A stretch of DNA of 64,000 nt. It comes from Chitinimonas sp. BJYL2. Lineage in GTDB: Bacteria; Pseudomonadota; Gammaproteobacteria; Burkholderiales; Chitinimonadaceae. The notes beneath the pieces are model-generated. The model did no database searches. It had not been told where the DNA came from and saw nothing but the letters and a program-made list of their open reading frames with translations. Location: NCBI RefSeq assembly GCF_027257935.1, contig NZ_JANZKW010000003.1, forward strand, positions 412,284 to 476,283, in the 5' to 3' direction. Position 1 is the stretch's first letter. Every line of letters starts with the position of its first letter. Below, piece by piece: positions 8,516 to 17,469 of this stretch. Position numbers and translations under genes: made by a program.

Positions 8516-8917
8516 GTGTTTGGAAACGACAAACAGAAAGCCACCAGCCGTATTGATAGCCTGATCGGTCTGGAGACCCATATCACCGGCAATATGAGTT
8601 TTTCGGGCGGTTTGCGGGTCGATGGCGAAATCACGGGTGATGTGACGGCGGTCGAAGACAAGCAGAGCACGCTGGTTGTCAGTGAAAAGGCGCGCATCAA
8701 GGGGACCGTCCGGGTGGCGCATCTGGTGCTGAACGGGGTGATTGAAGGACCGATCTACGCTACCCACTATCTGGAGCTACAGGCCAAGTGTCGCGTGCAG
8801 GGCGATGTGCATTACCACACGCTGGAAATGCATCCCGGTGCCGTGGTTTCGGGGCAGTTGATCCATATGGCGGGTGCGCCATCGGGTAAGCCGGTGCTTG
8901 AAACCAAGTCGGAGTAG
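8516..8917 (+). CDS. Bactofilin family cytoskeletal protein
   Basis: This 133-aa protein is a bactofilin (polymer-forming, DUF583/CcmA type), a beta-helical cytoskeletal subunit that polymerises without nucleotide. Signs are the repeated hydrophobic/glycine pattern (GNMSFSGGLRVDGEITGDV, LVVSEKARIKGTVRVAHLVL, NGVIEGPIYA) over residues 20-110 with short polar tails on both sides. It starts at a GTG three bases after the stop of the coiled-coil membrane gene, so the two are probably translated together. Bactofilins often localise cell-wall enzymes or control cell shape. Confidence 0.92.
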   Translation: MFGNDKQKATSRIDSLIGLETHITGNMSFSGGLRVDGEITGDVTAVEDKQSTLVVSEKARIKGTVRVAHLVLNGVIEGPIYATHYLELQAKCRVQGDVHYHTLEMHPGAVVSGQLIHMAGAPSGKPVLETKSE

Positions 8918-9005
8918 CCCCATCTAAGCAGCGACAGATAATTTTTCCGCGCCGCGGCGAATGGTTCGTCAACCAGCGGCTTGCCCTTACTTTGCTGTAT
9001 CACGC

Positions 9006-9034
9006 TTAACAAATGCGTGGTCAGGGCGGATAAT
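9006..9034 (+). promoter_or_regulatory. Promoter of erpA
   Basis: TTAACA (9006-9011), a 17-bp spacer and GATAAT (9029-9034) would start transcription near 9041, about 30 bases before the erpA ATG. No IscR-type site was recognised with confidence. Confidence 0.55.
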
Positions 9035-9070
9035 TGCCGTTAAATCATTGAATTGCCTGGAGTGCCCCAT

Positions 9071-9421
9071 ATGAACGCCCCCGCCGACCTCGCCACCCCC
9101 TTTGTGTTTACCGACTCTGCCGTCGCCAAGGTGGCTGACCTGATTGCCGAAGAGGGCAATCCGGACCTGAAACTGCGTGTATTCGTGACTGGCGGTGGTT
9201 GCTCTGGCTTCCAGTACGGCTTCACCTTTGACGAGATCACCAATGAGGACGACAGCGCCTTTACCAAGGATGGTGTCACCCTGCTGGTAGATCCGATGAG
9301 CTATCAGTATCTGGTGGGCGCCGAAATCGATTACGTCGAAAGTATCGAAGGCTCCCAGTTCACGATCAAGAACCCGAATGCCTCATCCACTTGCGGTTGC
9401 GGCTCCTCGTTCTCGGTCTGA
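9071..9421 (+). CDS. erpA: Iron-sulfur cluster insertion protein ErpA
   Basis: This 116-aa A-type carrier delivers Fe-S clusters to apoproteins, classically to enzymes of isoprenoid synthesis. The three cluster-ligand cysteines are present: [11 protein letters not shown] in the middle and the C-terminal CGCGSSFSV. The start at 9071 ([11 protein letters not shown]) is preceded by TGGAGTG about nine bases upstream; an in-frame TTG at 9053 would add six residues and is less likely. It has its own promoter and ends at a bidirectional terminator (9461-9486). Confidence 0.95.
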   Translation: MNAPADLATPFVFTDSAVAKVADLIAEEGNPDLKLRVFVTGGGCSGFQYGFTFDEITNEDDSAFTKDGVTLLVDPMSYQYLVGAEIDYVESIEGSQFTIKNPNASSTCGCGSSFSV

Positions 9422-9460
9422 TCCTGTCTGCGCTGTTGTAAACAAGCTGCTGTAGATAAA

Positions 9461-9486
9461 AAACGCCCCGGACAACCGGGGCGTTT
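9461..9486. terminator. Bidirectional terminator between erpA and the SDR gene
   Basis: AAACGCCCCGG (9461-9471) and CCGGGGCGTTT (9476-9486) are perfect inverted repeats around ACAA, with A and T runs on either side. It serves the two convergent genes. Confidence 0.9.
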
Positions 9487-9513
9487 TGCTTTGGGGCGGC
9501 TAGCAGATCCGGC

Positions 9514-10281
9514 TTATTTGGGTTGCATGCGCAGGGCGCCATCAAGGCGGATGGTTTCGCCATTGAGCATGGGGTTGCCCACTATCGCCATGACCAGCGA
9601 CGCGTACTCGTCCGGGTCACCCAGGCGAGAAGGGAAGGGCACATTCGCAGCCAGACTGTCCTGCACTTCCTGCGGCAGGCTCGCCATCATCGGTGTCTTG
9701 AAGATGCCGGGTGCGATGGTCATTACTCGGATGGCCGAGCGCGCAAGATCACGGGCTGCGGGCAGCGTCATGCCGGCAATGGCGGCCTTGGAGGCCGTAT
9801 AGGCACACTGACCCATCTGGCCATCAAAGGCGGCAACCGAAGCCGTATTGATGATCACGCCACGCTCACCGCTGGCGCCGGGTGTTTGCTGGCCCATGGT
9901 GGCAGCAGCCAGGCGTAGCAGGTTGAAGCTGCCGATCAGGTTGACTTCGATGACCTTGCGGAAGGTATCGAGCGCGTGGACGCTGTCTTTGCCCAGCACC
10001 TTTTCGCCGTGAACGATGCCGGCGCAGTTCACCAGCGCATCCAGGCGGCCGAACTCGCTGATGGCCAGTGCCACGGCCGCCTTGCAGCTTGCCTCATCCG
10101 TGATGTCGGCAGCGGCAAAACGTGCTGCAGCGCCCAGGTCGGCGACCAGCTGCTCGCCGGCTTCGCGATTGCGGTCGACGATGACGACCTTGCCACCCTC
10201 ACGGACGGCACGACGCGCCACGGCGGCGCCCAGCCCGGATGCGCCACCACTGACGAGGAATACACTGTTTGGAATCTGCAT
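9514..10281 (-). CDS. SDR dehydrogenase, 3-hydroxyacyl-CoA dehydrogenase type 2-like
   Basis: This 255-aa short-chain dehydrogenase has the cofactor loop SGGASGLG, an acidic residue after strand 2 (VIVDRN, favouring NAD), NCAGI, the catalytic Ser in [11 protein letters not shown] and YTASK. The insert [13 protein letters not shown] before the catalytic strand and the tail [16 protein letters not shown] resemble the 3-hydroxyacyl-CoA/17-beta-hydroxysteroid type 10 group, so a role in beta-oxidation is likely. The start MQIPNSVF is preceded by a GGAGA ribosome-binding site; the longer frame is rejected. It is the second gene after the SRPBCC gene on the minus strand. Confidence 0.85.
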   Translation of the reverse strand: MQIPNSVFLVSGGASGLGAAVARRAVREGGKVVIVDRNREAGEQLVADLGAAARFAAADITDEASCKAAVALAISEFGRLDALVNCAGIVHGEKVLGKDSVHALDTFRKVIEVNLIGSFNLLRLAAATMGQQTPGASGERGVIINTASVAAFDGQMGQCAYTASKAAIAGMTLPAARDLARSAIRVMTIAPGIFKTPMMASLPQEVQDSLAANVPFPSRLGDPDEYASLVMAIVGNPMLNGETIRLDGALRMQPK

Positions 10282-10360
10282 CTGACTTGTCTCCAGAAGG
10301 TAGGGATGGAGCCCTGCCGGGCGGCCGTCAGGGCAGGATGAATGAGAGTCGCCGGAGTGG

Positions 10361-10894
10361 TCAGGGCGCCTGCTCGACACGGGCTTTGAGGTTGGCCAGG
10401 CCGGACTCGAAATCGGGGCCGACCAGACGATCCATCAGCAGGCCGAAATAGCGATTGACCGGGCTACCGCCAAGCTCGCCCTCGTTGGTCCAGCGCACGC
10501 GGGTCCCGCCTTCTGCGGCTTCCAGCTGGACGATGCCGGTGGACACCATGCCCATATCGGGAAACTCCAGCTTGTAGGTGAGTTGCCGATCAGGCTCGAT
10601 AGCCGTGAACGTCATCTTCCCGTTGCCCTCGGTGGCACTCTCCCACTGCCATGCCGCGTTGACGCCACGCGTCGGGCCGCTGTAAGTGATTCGCATGGCC
10701 GGATCACGCTGGTTCCACACGGTCCAGGTTTTCCACGCGGCCGGGGAATCGATCTGCGCAAAAATCTTTCCGGCAGGGGCCTGTATCACGGTACTGCGTT
10801 CGACACGGAAGTGACTGGGCAGCAGAAAGCCGATGGCGACGAATAACACCACAAGGCCGGCAAGGATCAGGACGATGCGTTTGAGCAGTTTCAT
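10361..10894 (-). CDS. Membrane-anchored SRPBCC family protein
   Basis: This 177-aa protein has an N-terminal membrane anchor ([20 protein letters not shown]) followed by a START/Bet v1-like SRPBCC domain: [17 protein letters not shown], the W-rich segment [16 protein letters not shown], and a C-terminal helix. Such domains bind hydrophobic ligands in a deep cavity; many are annotated as polyketide cyclase-like. The ligand is unknown. The SDR gene lies 79 bp downstream on the same strand, so they may share a transcript. Confidence 0.82.
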   Translation of the reverse strand: MKLLKRIVLILAGLVVLFVAIGFLLPSHFRVERSTVIQAPAGKIFAQIDSPAAWKTWTVWNQRDPAMRITYSGPTRGVNAAWQWESATEGNGKMTFTAIEPDRQLTYKLEFPDMGMVSTGIVQLEAAEGGTRVRWTNEGELGGSPVNRYFGLLMDRLVGPDFESGLANLKARVEQAP

Positions 10895-10976
10895 GGGCTA
10901 CTCCCGGAAGTGACAGTCAACAAAGCGGATGATGGGCGCGACTATAGCCCAAGCCCGGATCAAAGTGACGTTTACG

Positions 10977-12302
10977 TCACTTCGTGGCGGGTGGGCTGGC
11001 CGGCACAACGAGGGTGGCCGTCAGCCCATCTTCCGTTACCAGATCAAGCCGGCCACCGTGCATGCGGGCAATCCGTTCGACTATCGCCATGCCGAGGCCG
11101 CTACCGCCATCTGCCCGGCGTGCGCTGTCGAGTCGCTGGAAAGGCTGGCGCGCCGCGGCAAGCAGCTCGGCAGGGATGCCATTACCGTGGTCGATCACGC
11201 TGAAATGCAGTTCGCCGGCGTGCGGCGACACACGCAGCACCCAGGGTGCGGCGCCGTAGCGAATCGCGTTATCGAGCAGATTGCCCAGGGCGCGCTGCAG
11301 CGCCAGGGGTCTCAGCAGCACCGGGACGAGCGTGTCGGCAAGATCGATCTCGATACTGTGACCAGCCCGGGCGTAACGTGTTGCAACCCCTCTGGCCAGC
11401 TCGGCTGGGTCGCTCAATTGGGGAGCTTCATCACCGAGACCGCGGACAAAATCGAGAAACTGGCCGAGGATGCGCTCGATATCCTCCACATCCTCCCGCA
11501 TCCCGTCCTGCAGGCTGGTATCGCTCATCATCTCGACACCGAGTTTGAGCCGCGCCAAGGGGGTGCGCAGATCATGCGAGATGCCGGCCAGCATGATGGC
11601 CCGCTCGCGCTCGCTGGTATCCAGATCAGCCAGCATACGGTTGAAGCTGATGGAAAGGTCGCGGACTTCAAGCGGACCCGTTTCCGGCAAGGGCTCGGGG
11701 CGCTCGCCTTGGCCGAGCCGGGCGGCGGCGGCGCGCAACTCGCGCAAGGGCTGATTGATGCGCCAGGCAAACAGTGCCGCCACTGCCAGCGCGGCCAGCG
11801 CAAAGATCAGGATGCTGGCCCAAACCGGCCAGGCTGAAGCGGCGCGGAACCGTCCCAGTGGCACCACCAGCCACCAGCGCTCCCCAAGCAGACGCACTTC
11901 AACCCAGAGCTGCCGCTTGGGTGGCGGGGTTTCACGGATATCTCCCACCGTATCGAGCCGTTCGCGCAGCACGCGCGCAAGCAGCCGGTTCTGCGAGCTG
12001 CGCAAGCGCGTCGCGGTAGGGGTGTCAGGGTGCTGGAACGGGAGCAGGTGGGGGGCGTAGGGCCGTCGGTTGATATCCAGCCACTCGTCACGTTCTGTGG
12101 GGGTCAGCCCGTCCAGATCATCTTCCAGGCTGGCCAGCACCTCACTGATCTGCTCGACAGCCTGATCGGCAATGATCTGCTGCCGGCTGTAATTGAACAA
12201 TGCGAGCGCAAACAGCACGCTGAGCAAGAGCGCAATCGCGGTCAGCCAGGCGAGTCGCCAGAAGATGGTCTGCGGCAGGCAGCGCTTGAACCAGCGTGGC
12301 AT
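10977..12302 (-). CDS. EnvZ-type sensor histidine kinase
   Basis: This 441-aa kinase has a first membrane helix at about residues 14-36, a periplasmic domain to about 158, a second helix at about 159-180, a HAMP linker, the H box GISHDLRTPLARLKLG (phospho-acceptor His243), the N box LGNLLDNAIRYG, and G boxes DHGNGIP and GSGLGMAIVERI. Domain order and partner match EnvZ/OmpR. It follows the response-regulator gene by 16 bp. The sensed signal is probably osmotic or envelope-related by analogy only. Confidence 0.92.
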   Translation of the reverse strand: MPRWFKRCLPQTIFWRLAWLTAIALLLSVLFALALFNYSRQQIIADQAVEQISEVLASLEDDLDGLTPTERDEWLDINRRPYAPHLLPFQHPDTPTATRLRSSQNRLLARVLRERLDTVGDIRETPPPKRQLWVEVRLLGERWWLVVPLGRFRAASAWPVWASILIFALAALAVAALFAWRINQPLRELRAAAARLGQGERPEPLPETGPLEVRDLSISFNRMLADLDTSERERAIMLAGISHDLRTPLARLKLGVEMMSDTSLQDGMREDVEDIERILGQFLDFVRGLGDEAPQLSDPAELARGVATRYARAGHSIEIDLADTLVPVLLRPLALQRALGNLLDNAIRYGAAPWVLRVSPHAGELHFSVIDHGNGIPAELLAAARQPFQRLDSARRADGGSGLGMAIVERIARMHGGRLDLVTEDGLTATLVVPASPPATK

Positions 12303-12318
12303 GGACTACAGTGGCCTC

Positions 12319-13047
12319 CTAGCGTTCGCCACCGTCGGGGACAAAAACATAGCCAAAGCCCCATACGGTTTGCAGATAGACAGGTTCGGCCGGGCTCGTT
12401 TCCAGCAGCTTCCGCAGGCGAGAAACCTGGACATCGATACTGCGATCAAAGGCCTCGTGCTCGCGTCCTCGCGCCAGCTCCATCAAGCGTTCGCGGGATA
12501 AGGGCACGCGTGGATGGCTGGCAAACACGCGTAGCAGGGCGAACTCGGCATTGGTCAGCGGTATGGTCTCGCCCTCGCGCAGGAGCTTGCGGTTGGCGAT
12601 TTCGAGCTTGAACGGGCCGAAGCTGAAGTGCTCTCCTTCGGTCAAGGGTGCGGCCAGCGCCGAAGGTTCCTTCTGTCGACGGAGTACGGCGTTGATGCGG
12701 GCCAGCAACTCACGCGGATTGAAAGGCTTGGGCAGGTAGTCATCGGCACCCATTTCCAGACCGATGATGCGGTCGATATCGTCACCGCGTGCGGTCAGCA
12801 TGATGATGGGAATGTTATCGCCCATGGCGCGCAGTTTGCGGCACACCGCCAGCCCGTCTTCGCCCGGCATCATCAGATCCAGCAAAACCAGATGGGGGCG
12901 ATTACGTTGCAGGCGCGCCTCCAGTCTGGAGGCGTCTTCAAAGGCATCTACCGAGAAACCCTGATCGTTGAGATAGCGCTGTACCAGCTCGCGCAAACGC
13001 GGGTCATCGTCAATCAGCAGGATCTTGCGGGGCGAGGTCGTCGTCAT
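12319..13047 (-). CDS. ompR: OmpR-family response regulator
   Basis: This 242-aa regulator has a receiver domain with the acidic pocket DDD (13-15), phospho-acceptor Asp57 in LLDLMMP, Thr85 and Lys107 (YLPKPF), then a winged-helix DNA-binding domain with LTNAEFALL, RSIDVQVSRLRKLL and VWGFGYVF. The spacing and residues fit OmpR itself rather than PhoB or KdpE types. The start MTTTSPRKILLIDDD is preferred over an ATG 23 codons upstream. It is the first gene of the two-component operon and is divergent from a small secreted protein gene. Confidence 0.9.
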   Translation of the reverse strand: MTTTSPRKILLIDDDPRLRELVQRYLNDQGFSVDAFEDASRLEARLQRNRPHLVLLDLMMPGEDGLAVCRKLRAMGDNIPIIMLTARGDDIDRIIGLEMGADDYLPKPFNPRELLARINAVLRRQKEPSALAAPLTEGEHFSFGPFKLEIANRKLLREGETIPLTNAEFALLRVFASHPRVPLSRERLMELARGREHEAFDRSIDVQVSRLRKLLETSPAEPVYLQTVWGFGYVFVPDGGER

Positions 13048-13200
13048 GTGCGGCAGTGTAGCGAGTCCCGGGGCAGGCTTTCGGGATAGATGTAAAAATC
13101 CGTTTCGGTAGGGCACGGCGGTGGTGCCGATTTACAATTGCGCCATGCCGCGTGGCCTGACCGCGGGTATGCTCGGCACACTCAGCTACGGTTTCTTGCC

Positions 13201-13578
13201 ATGCACCGCTTCATCATCCTGATCGCCAGTCTGATTACCTTGCCTGTACTGGCACGGGCGCAGGATGACGTTGTGATGGCTGAACAGCAGGCAGATAGCG
13301 AGCGCGCGCATCTGGTTGCCAAACAGGCCGCCAAGCAGATGCGCCAGCGTGCCCTTGCAGACCGGTTCCGGCATCGAGAGGCACGCATCCGCGACGCGGT
13401 TGCCCGCGGAGACCTGACCGAGGCCGAGGCAGCCAGGCTGCGCGCACGCCTGGAGGAGCGGCGCGACAAAATCCATCTGCTGCGCCAGCAGCGGCGCGCG
13501 CGTATGGAGGCACAGCGTGCCCGTGCGGCACAGGTCGAGGCTGCCGAAGCGGCAGAAGCGGCCGGGCCGTCGCGCTGA
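13201..13578 (+). CDS. Small secreted, highly charged helical protein of unknown function
   Basis: This 125-aa protein has a clear signal peptide (MHRFIILIASLITLPVLARA) and a mature part of almost pure Arg, Ala, Glu and Gln that should form a long helix or coiled coil (DAVARGDLTEAEAARLRARL). I do not recognise a family. The length and charge are reminiscent of periplasmic chaperones such as Spy/CpxP, but no LTxxQ motif is present. The start at 13201 is chosen for the signal peptide. It diverges from ompR and so might be a target of that system. Confidence 0.65.
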   Translation: MHRFIILIASLITLPVLARAQDDVVMAEQQADSERAHLVAKQAAKQMRQRALADRFRHREARIRDAVARGDLTEAEAARLRARLEERRDKIHLLRQQRRARMEAQRARAAQVEAAEAAEAAGPSR

Positions 13579-13591
13579 CGCAAGCCTGAGA

Positions 13592-14857
13592 CTACTCTTC
13601 GCGCCCCAGTCGCGCAGCCCAGCTCATGGCCTCGATCTGCAGGCGGTTGATCACATCCAGATCCAGCGCGGGATAGGCCGCCAGCAGGGTTGTAGTGACA
13701 TCGGTATCGGCAAGTTCGAATCCTTCCACCAGCCGCAGCAGCGTCCCTAGCCATCCCTCACGTGCCAGCAGTGCCGATTCCACCGACGACTCCAGATGCA
13801 AGGGCGTGATCACCTCCGTCATCGGTTTGCCGAACAGGGCATCGATCAGACTCAGCATGCCGACCATGAAAGCGCGATCTGCCAGAGCAGCGTCCTCGGG
13901 GCGCAGGGTCTGGGTCAGTCGCTCCATCAATCGGCCGCGCAGCGCGGCGGTTTGTACCAGCGGATCGCTGGTCTGGTGGCCCGCTGACTGCTGGGCAAAG
14001 ACCATGATCTGTACCCAGCGGTGCAGCTGCGCGCGCCCCAGCAGGGTCAGTGCGGTGCGCACGCTGGAAATGGTGCGCGGCAGGCCGAAGGCCACCGAGT
14101 TGACGATGCGTAGCAGGTGCACCGTCAGGTCTGGTGCCTGTTTGAGCGTGTCTTCCAGCGCGTCGATATCGTCATCGGCCATGACCTGCCCCAGCAGCTT
14201 GAGCAGTAGCATGGCAGATGGCTGCACCGGACGGCCGCTGAGTATGGTCGGTCGGGCAAAGTAGTAGCCTTGGAACAGATCGCAGCCCAGCTCGTGGCAG
14301 AAATCGCGCTGTTCGGTGGAATCGACCTTTTCGGCCAGGATCTTGACGCCATAGGGCTTGAGCTGATGCACCAGCAGGGCGATCTCATGCGGCTTCATGG
14401 CCAGCACGTCGAGCTTCACGATCTCGATCAGTGGCAGTATGGCCCGCTGCGCCTCATCAAAGCGGATCACATCATCCAGCGCCAGCCGGTAACCCGCAGC
14501 CTTGAGCGTACGGCAGCGTTCCACGACCGCTGGGGTGAGTTCGATGGTTTCCAGTAGCTCCAGCACCACGCGTTCGCGCGGCAGTATCTCGATCACATCG
14601 CTTTGCAACAGGGGTTCGGAGAGGTTGATGAAGCCGAGCTTGTCCTCCAGCACCGAGTCCAGTCCGAGGCCGGAGAAGGCGTGCTGGATGACCGCCGCAC
14701 TGGCCGTGACGTCATCGGCCACACTCGCCGCGTTATCGAGGCTGGTGCGGAACAGCAGTTCATAGGCAACCAGTTCGCGATCACGTCCGACAATGGGCTG
14801 GCGGCCAAGAAAGAATTGGGGTGTGGGCATGGCAGAGGCGTCTGTGTGTGATTTCAT
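13592..14857 (-). CDS. EAL and HDOD domain signalling protein
   Basis: About 421 aa. The N-terminal half is an EAL-like domain starting near FFLGRQPIVGRDRELVAYELLFR and including DDVIRFDE, KLDVLAM and the late GYYFARP; the C-terminal half is an HDOD domain (LLRIVNSVAFGLPRTISSVR, ALTLLGRAQLHRWVQIM). The EAL signature is ELL and the DDFG-like metal site is altered, so phosphodiesterase activity is doubtful and a c-di-GMP-binding or purely regulatory role is more likely, as in other YuxH-type proteins. The start is uncertain: ATGs at 14923, 14857 and 14830 all lack a good ribosome-binding site. It is divergent from the MscS gene. Confidence 0.88.
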   Translation of the reverse strand: MKSHTDASAMPTPQFFLGRQPIVGRDRELVAYELLFRTSLDNAASVADDVTASAAVIQHAFSGLGLDSVLEDKLGFINLSEPLLQSDVIEILPRERVVLELLETIELTPAVVERCRTLKAAGYRLALDDVIRFDEAQRAILPLIEIVKLDVLAMKPHEIALLVHQLKPYGVKILAEKVDSTEQRDFCHELGCDLFQGYYFARPTILSGRPVQPSAMLLLKLLGQVMADDDIDALEDTLKQAPDLTVHLLRIVNSVAFGLPRTISSVRTALTLLGRAQLHRWVQIMVFAQQSAGHQTSDPLVQTAALRGRLMERLTQTLRPEDAALADRAFMVGMLSLIDALFGKPMTEVITPLHLESSVESALLAREGWLGTLLRLVEGFELADTDVTTTLLAAYPALDLDVINRLQIEAMSWAARLGREE

Positions 14858-14925
14858 CGTAGCAAGCCAGTTCGCCCGTCGCTCGGTGACTTGGCTATGC
14901 TGAAAGCAATCCATGCGAGTCATCC

Positions 14926-16434
14926 ATGCCTGATATCACCTATCTGTCCCGCCACGAATGGCCGTATATCCTGCTGGTGTGCGGCATCCTGCTGTTTGCG
15001 CTGTACCGCTATCGTCCCGCCGAGCGGCGTAATGTGGCCCTCACCATCCTGTTCCTGATCGGCGGCTTGATCGGCTTGTCGCTGGGCCATCTGGCCGAGG
15101 CTCACGGGATGAAGCAAGCAGCCGGCATTCTGGTCGAGCTGTTCACCATCATCCTGGGCCTGGTTGTCATCCGCCTGTTTGGCCTGGCGCTGTTCCGGCT
15201 AGGGCTTGCCGCGCTAAGGATCGAGCCGCCGCGCATCCTCGAAGATGTGCTGGTGATGGTGGCCTATCTGGTCTGGGGGCTGGTGCGGCTGCGTTATGCC
15301 GGGCTGGATCTGTCGCAGTTGGTGACCACATCGGCCGTGATCACGGCGGTGCTGGCCTTTGCGATGCAGGATACGCTGGGCAATATCCTTTCGGGCATTG
15401 CGCTACAGCTCGATGATTCGCTGGAATTGGGGCAGTGGGTCAAGCTGCCGGATGTCTCCGGCAAAGTACTGCAGATCGGCTGGCGCTCTACCCTGATCGA
15501 GACCCGTAACGGTGAAACCGTGGTGGTCCCCAATGCCTGGCTGATGAAGAACAGCTTCCAGCTCGTGGGCAAGCGCTTCAATGGTCATCCGCTCGTCTGG
15601 CGACGCTGGGTGTGGCTGGAGGTGAGCTGGGATCATCCGCCCGCGCGTGTGCTCGAGCTGATGCATATGGCCATTCGTGATGCGCATATCGACGGGGTGG
15701 CAAGCGAACCGCCCCCCCATGCCGTGCTGATGGAAATGCGCGATGGCATTGGCCGCTACGCGCTGCGCTACTGGCTGACGGACTTTCTGGCCGATGACGG
15801 TACCGACTCCCAGGTCCGCGCCCACCTTGTGGCCGCCATGGTCCGTAACGGGATTCCTATGGCTGCGCCCAGCCACAATGTCCTGATGACCAAGGACAAC
15901 GACAAGACTGCAGCCCAGCGACAGGAAGTGGATCTGGAGCGTCGGCTCACGGCGCTGGCGGGTGTACCGCTGTTTGCCGATTTCACCGACGAGGAGCGTC
16001 GCCATCTGGCCGTGCAATTGCGCTTTGCGCCGTTCGAGTGTGGTGATGTCATCAGCCGTGAGGGCGCGGTTGCGCACTGGCTCTATATCCTCACCGTGGG
16101 GGAAGTAGACGTCTGGCACGACTACGATACCCCGACAGCGGATCTGCTCGGCCACCTCAAGGCGGGTAGCTTCTTTGGCGAAATGGGCCTGATGCTGGGC
16201 GCGCCGCGCACGGCAACGGTGGTGGCTGCCAGCTATGTGGAATGCTATCGGCTTGATCGTGCCGGCTTTGAAGCCATTCTCACCGCCCGCCCCAGTCTGG
16301 CAGATACGCTATCGCGGATACTGGCCGAGCGCATGGCAGAGAACCATCTGCATAGCCGCGACAAGCTCAGTACGCCGGCCAGCCCCCCTCAGGCGGAGGT
16401 GCTCGAACGCATTCGCCGCTTCTTCGGGCTGTAA
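14926..16434 (+). CDS. MscS-type mechanosensitive channel with cyclic-nucleotide-binding domain
   Basis: This 502-aa protein has about four membrane helices in the first 145 residues, an MscS pore and beta domain (TAVLAFAMQDTLGNILSGIAL, then VPNAWLMKNSFQLVGKRF), and a C-terminal CRP-like cyclic-nucleotide-binding domain at about residues 345-470 (SREGAVAHWLYILTVGEVD, GSFFGEMGLMLGAPRTATV). The phosphate-binding cassette FFGEMGLMLGAPRTATV is complete, including the Arg that contacts the cyclic phosphate. MscS-CNBD fusions are known as bCNG-type channels; some have lost mechanosensitivity. Regulation by cAMP or cGMP is inference. Confidence 0.9.
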   Translation: MPDITYLSRHEWPYILLVCGILLFALYRYRPAERRNVALTILFLIGGLIGLSLGHLAEAHGMKQAAGILVELFTIILGLVVIRLFGLALFRLGLAALRIEPPRILEDVLVMVAYLVWGLVRLRYAGLDLSQLVTTSAVITAVLAFAMQDTLGNILSGIALQLDDSLELGQWVKLPDVSGKVLQIGWRSTLIETRNGETVVVPNAWLMKNSFQLVGKRFNGHPLVWRRWVWLEVSWDHPPARVLELMHMAIRDAHIDGVASEPPPHAVLMEMRDGIGRYALRYWLTDFLADDGTDSQVRAHLVAAMVRNGIPMAAPSHNVLMTKDNDKTAAQRQEVDLERRLTALAGVPLFADFTDEERRHLAVQLRFAPFECGDVISREGAVAHWLYILTVGEVDVWHDYDTPTADLLGHLKAGSFFGEMGLMLGAPRTATVVAASYVECYRLDRAGFEAILTARPSLADTLSRILAERMAENHLHSRDKLSTPASPPQAEVLERIRRFFGL

Positions 16435-16472
16435 GCACCGCGGCCTGGTAACAATCCCTTGTTGGCACGGAC

Positions 16473-16498
16473 GGCAACCTGTCTGTCGTCGGGTTGCC
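16473..16498. terminator. Inverted repeat between convergent genes, possible terminator
   Basis: GGCAACC (16473-16479) and GGTTGCC (16492-16498) are a perfect 7-bp inverted repeat with a 12-base loop between the convergent channel and FecR-like genes. There is no T run, so this is a weak terminator candidate. Confidence 0.3.
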
Positions 16499-16547
16499 TG
16501 GTTTGGCGGATAACAGTTCGGCCGTTTGGCCGGGAAGCGGCGCATTT

Positions 16548-17462
16548 TCAGTTAGCGCGTCGCCGCGGCGGCACCACCGGTTTACCTTGTTCCCGCCGGT
16601 TCTGCATCCGTTGCCGGATTGCCTGCTCCGCCTGTTCCGCACGGGGTGGCGGGTTCATCATGCCCGTGGCCCCGTCCTCCTGACGTTCTGACTGTCGCGA
16701 CTCCATCCGCTCGCGCAGGGCCTGCCGTCCCTGCTCCAGCAGGCTATCGCGCTGCTCCGGAGAGAGCGGTCGTGCGCGGAAGCCGCGATCCGTGCGCTCG
16801 TGCAAGCGATTCAACACAGACTCGATGCCATGCTCCTGGGCAAACTGTCGCAATCGCTCGAATACAGCGGGCCGGCGTACCAGCAAGCCCGGCCTGGCAT
16901 CGGCACCCTGCGCCGCAAAGGCGGCCTCGCCGGGACGAACCGTCAACTCGGCGCCTCCCGCGCGCATGAGGGTTTCACCTTCATGCACCGTGTCATAGAC
17001 GCCAGCGGGCAGATCCGGATCGTCGCTGCGTTCAATCACCACTGTTTCGTGATCGGTTCCCCGGATGCCCATAGTCACCGTGGGCGTGGCCAGCCGGTAG
17101 GCGGGTTTGTGACTCTGGCCGATCAGCCCGGTCACCGAGCGCAAGGCACCGGTCAGCAAGCTGATCCAGGCACGGGAATCATCGGGTCTGTCGGCGCTGT
17201 AGCGATAATCGTCAACCCGCACACGCGTATTGGGACGCAGGGTCAGGCTGGCACCATCACTCATCGATACCACCATCCAGCCCTTGGCACCGGTCAGCAA
17301 GGTATCGCCTACCGAGACCTTGCTGGTCACGACGGTCGTCTGAGGATCACCATGAAGATCGAAGCGGGCTACTTCGCCACCGGCGGCCTCAATGCGTCCG
17401 GCAATGGCAGCGTGGACAAGTGACGAGCAAGCAAGCGACAGCAGCAAGAGCATGCGCAACAT
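16548..17462 (-). CDS. FecR-domain periplasmic protein
   Basis: This 304-aa protein has a signal peptide (MLRMLLLLSLACSSLVHA), a FecR domain at about residues 20-190 (SVGDTLLTGAKGWMVVSMSDGASLTL, RVRVDDYRY, TPTVTMGIRGTD), and a long basic, Gln- and Arg-rich C-terminal tail (about 215-304) likely to be helical or disordered. It lacks the N-terminal anti-sigma part and membrane helix of classical FecR, so it is probably not a sigma-factor regulator. The upstream gene, 7 bp away, codes for a probable outer-membrane barrel; the two are likely co-expressed and may interact. Confidence 0.82.
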   Translation of the reverse strand: MLRMLLLLSLACSSLVHAAIAGRIEAAGGEVARFDLHGDPQTTVVTSKVSVGDTLLTGAKGWMVVSMSDGASLTLRPNTRVRVDDYRYSADRPDDSRAWISLLTGALRSVTGLIGQSHKPAYRLATPTVTMGIRGTDHETVVIERSDDPDLPAGVYDTVHEGETLMRAGGAELTVRPGEAAFAAQGADARPGLLVRRPAVFERLRQFAQEHGIESVLNRLHERTDRGFRARPLSPEQRDSLLEQGRQALRERMESRQSERQEDGATGMMNPPPRAEQAEQAIRQRMQNRREQGKPVVPPRRRAN

Positions 17463-17469
17463 GGTGGCC

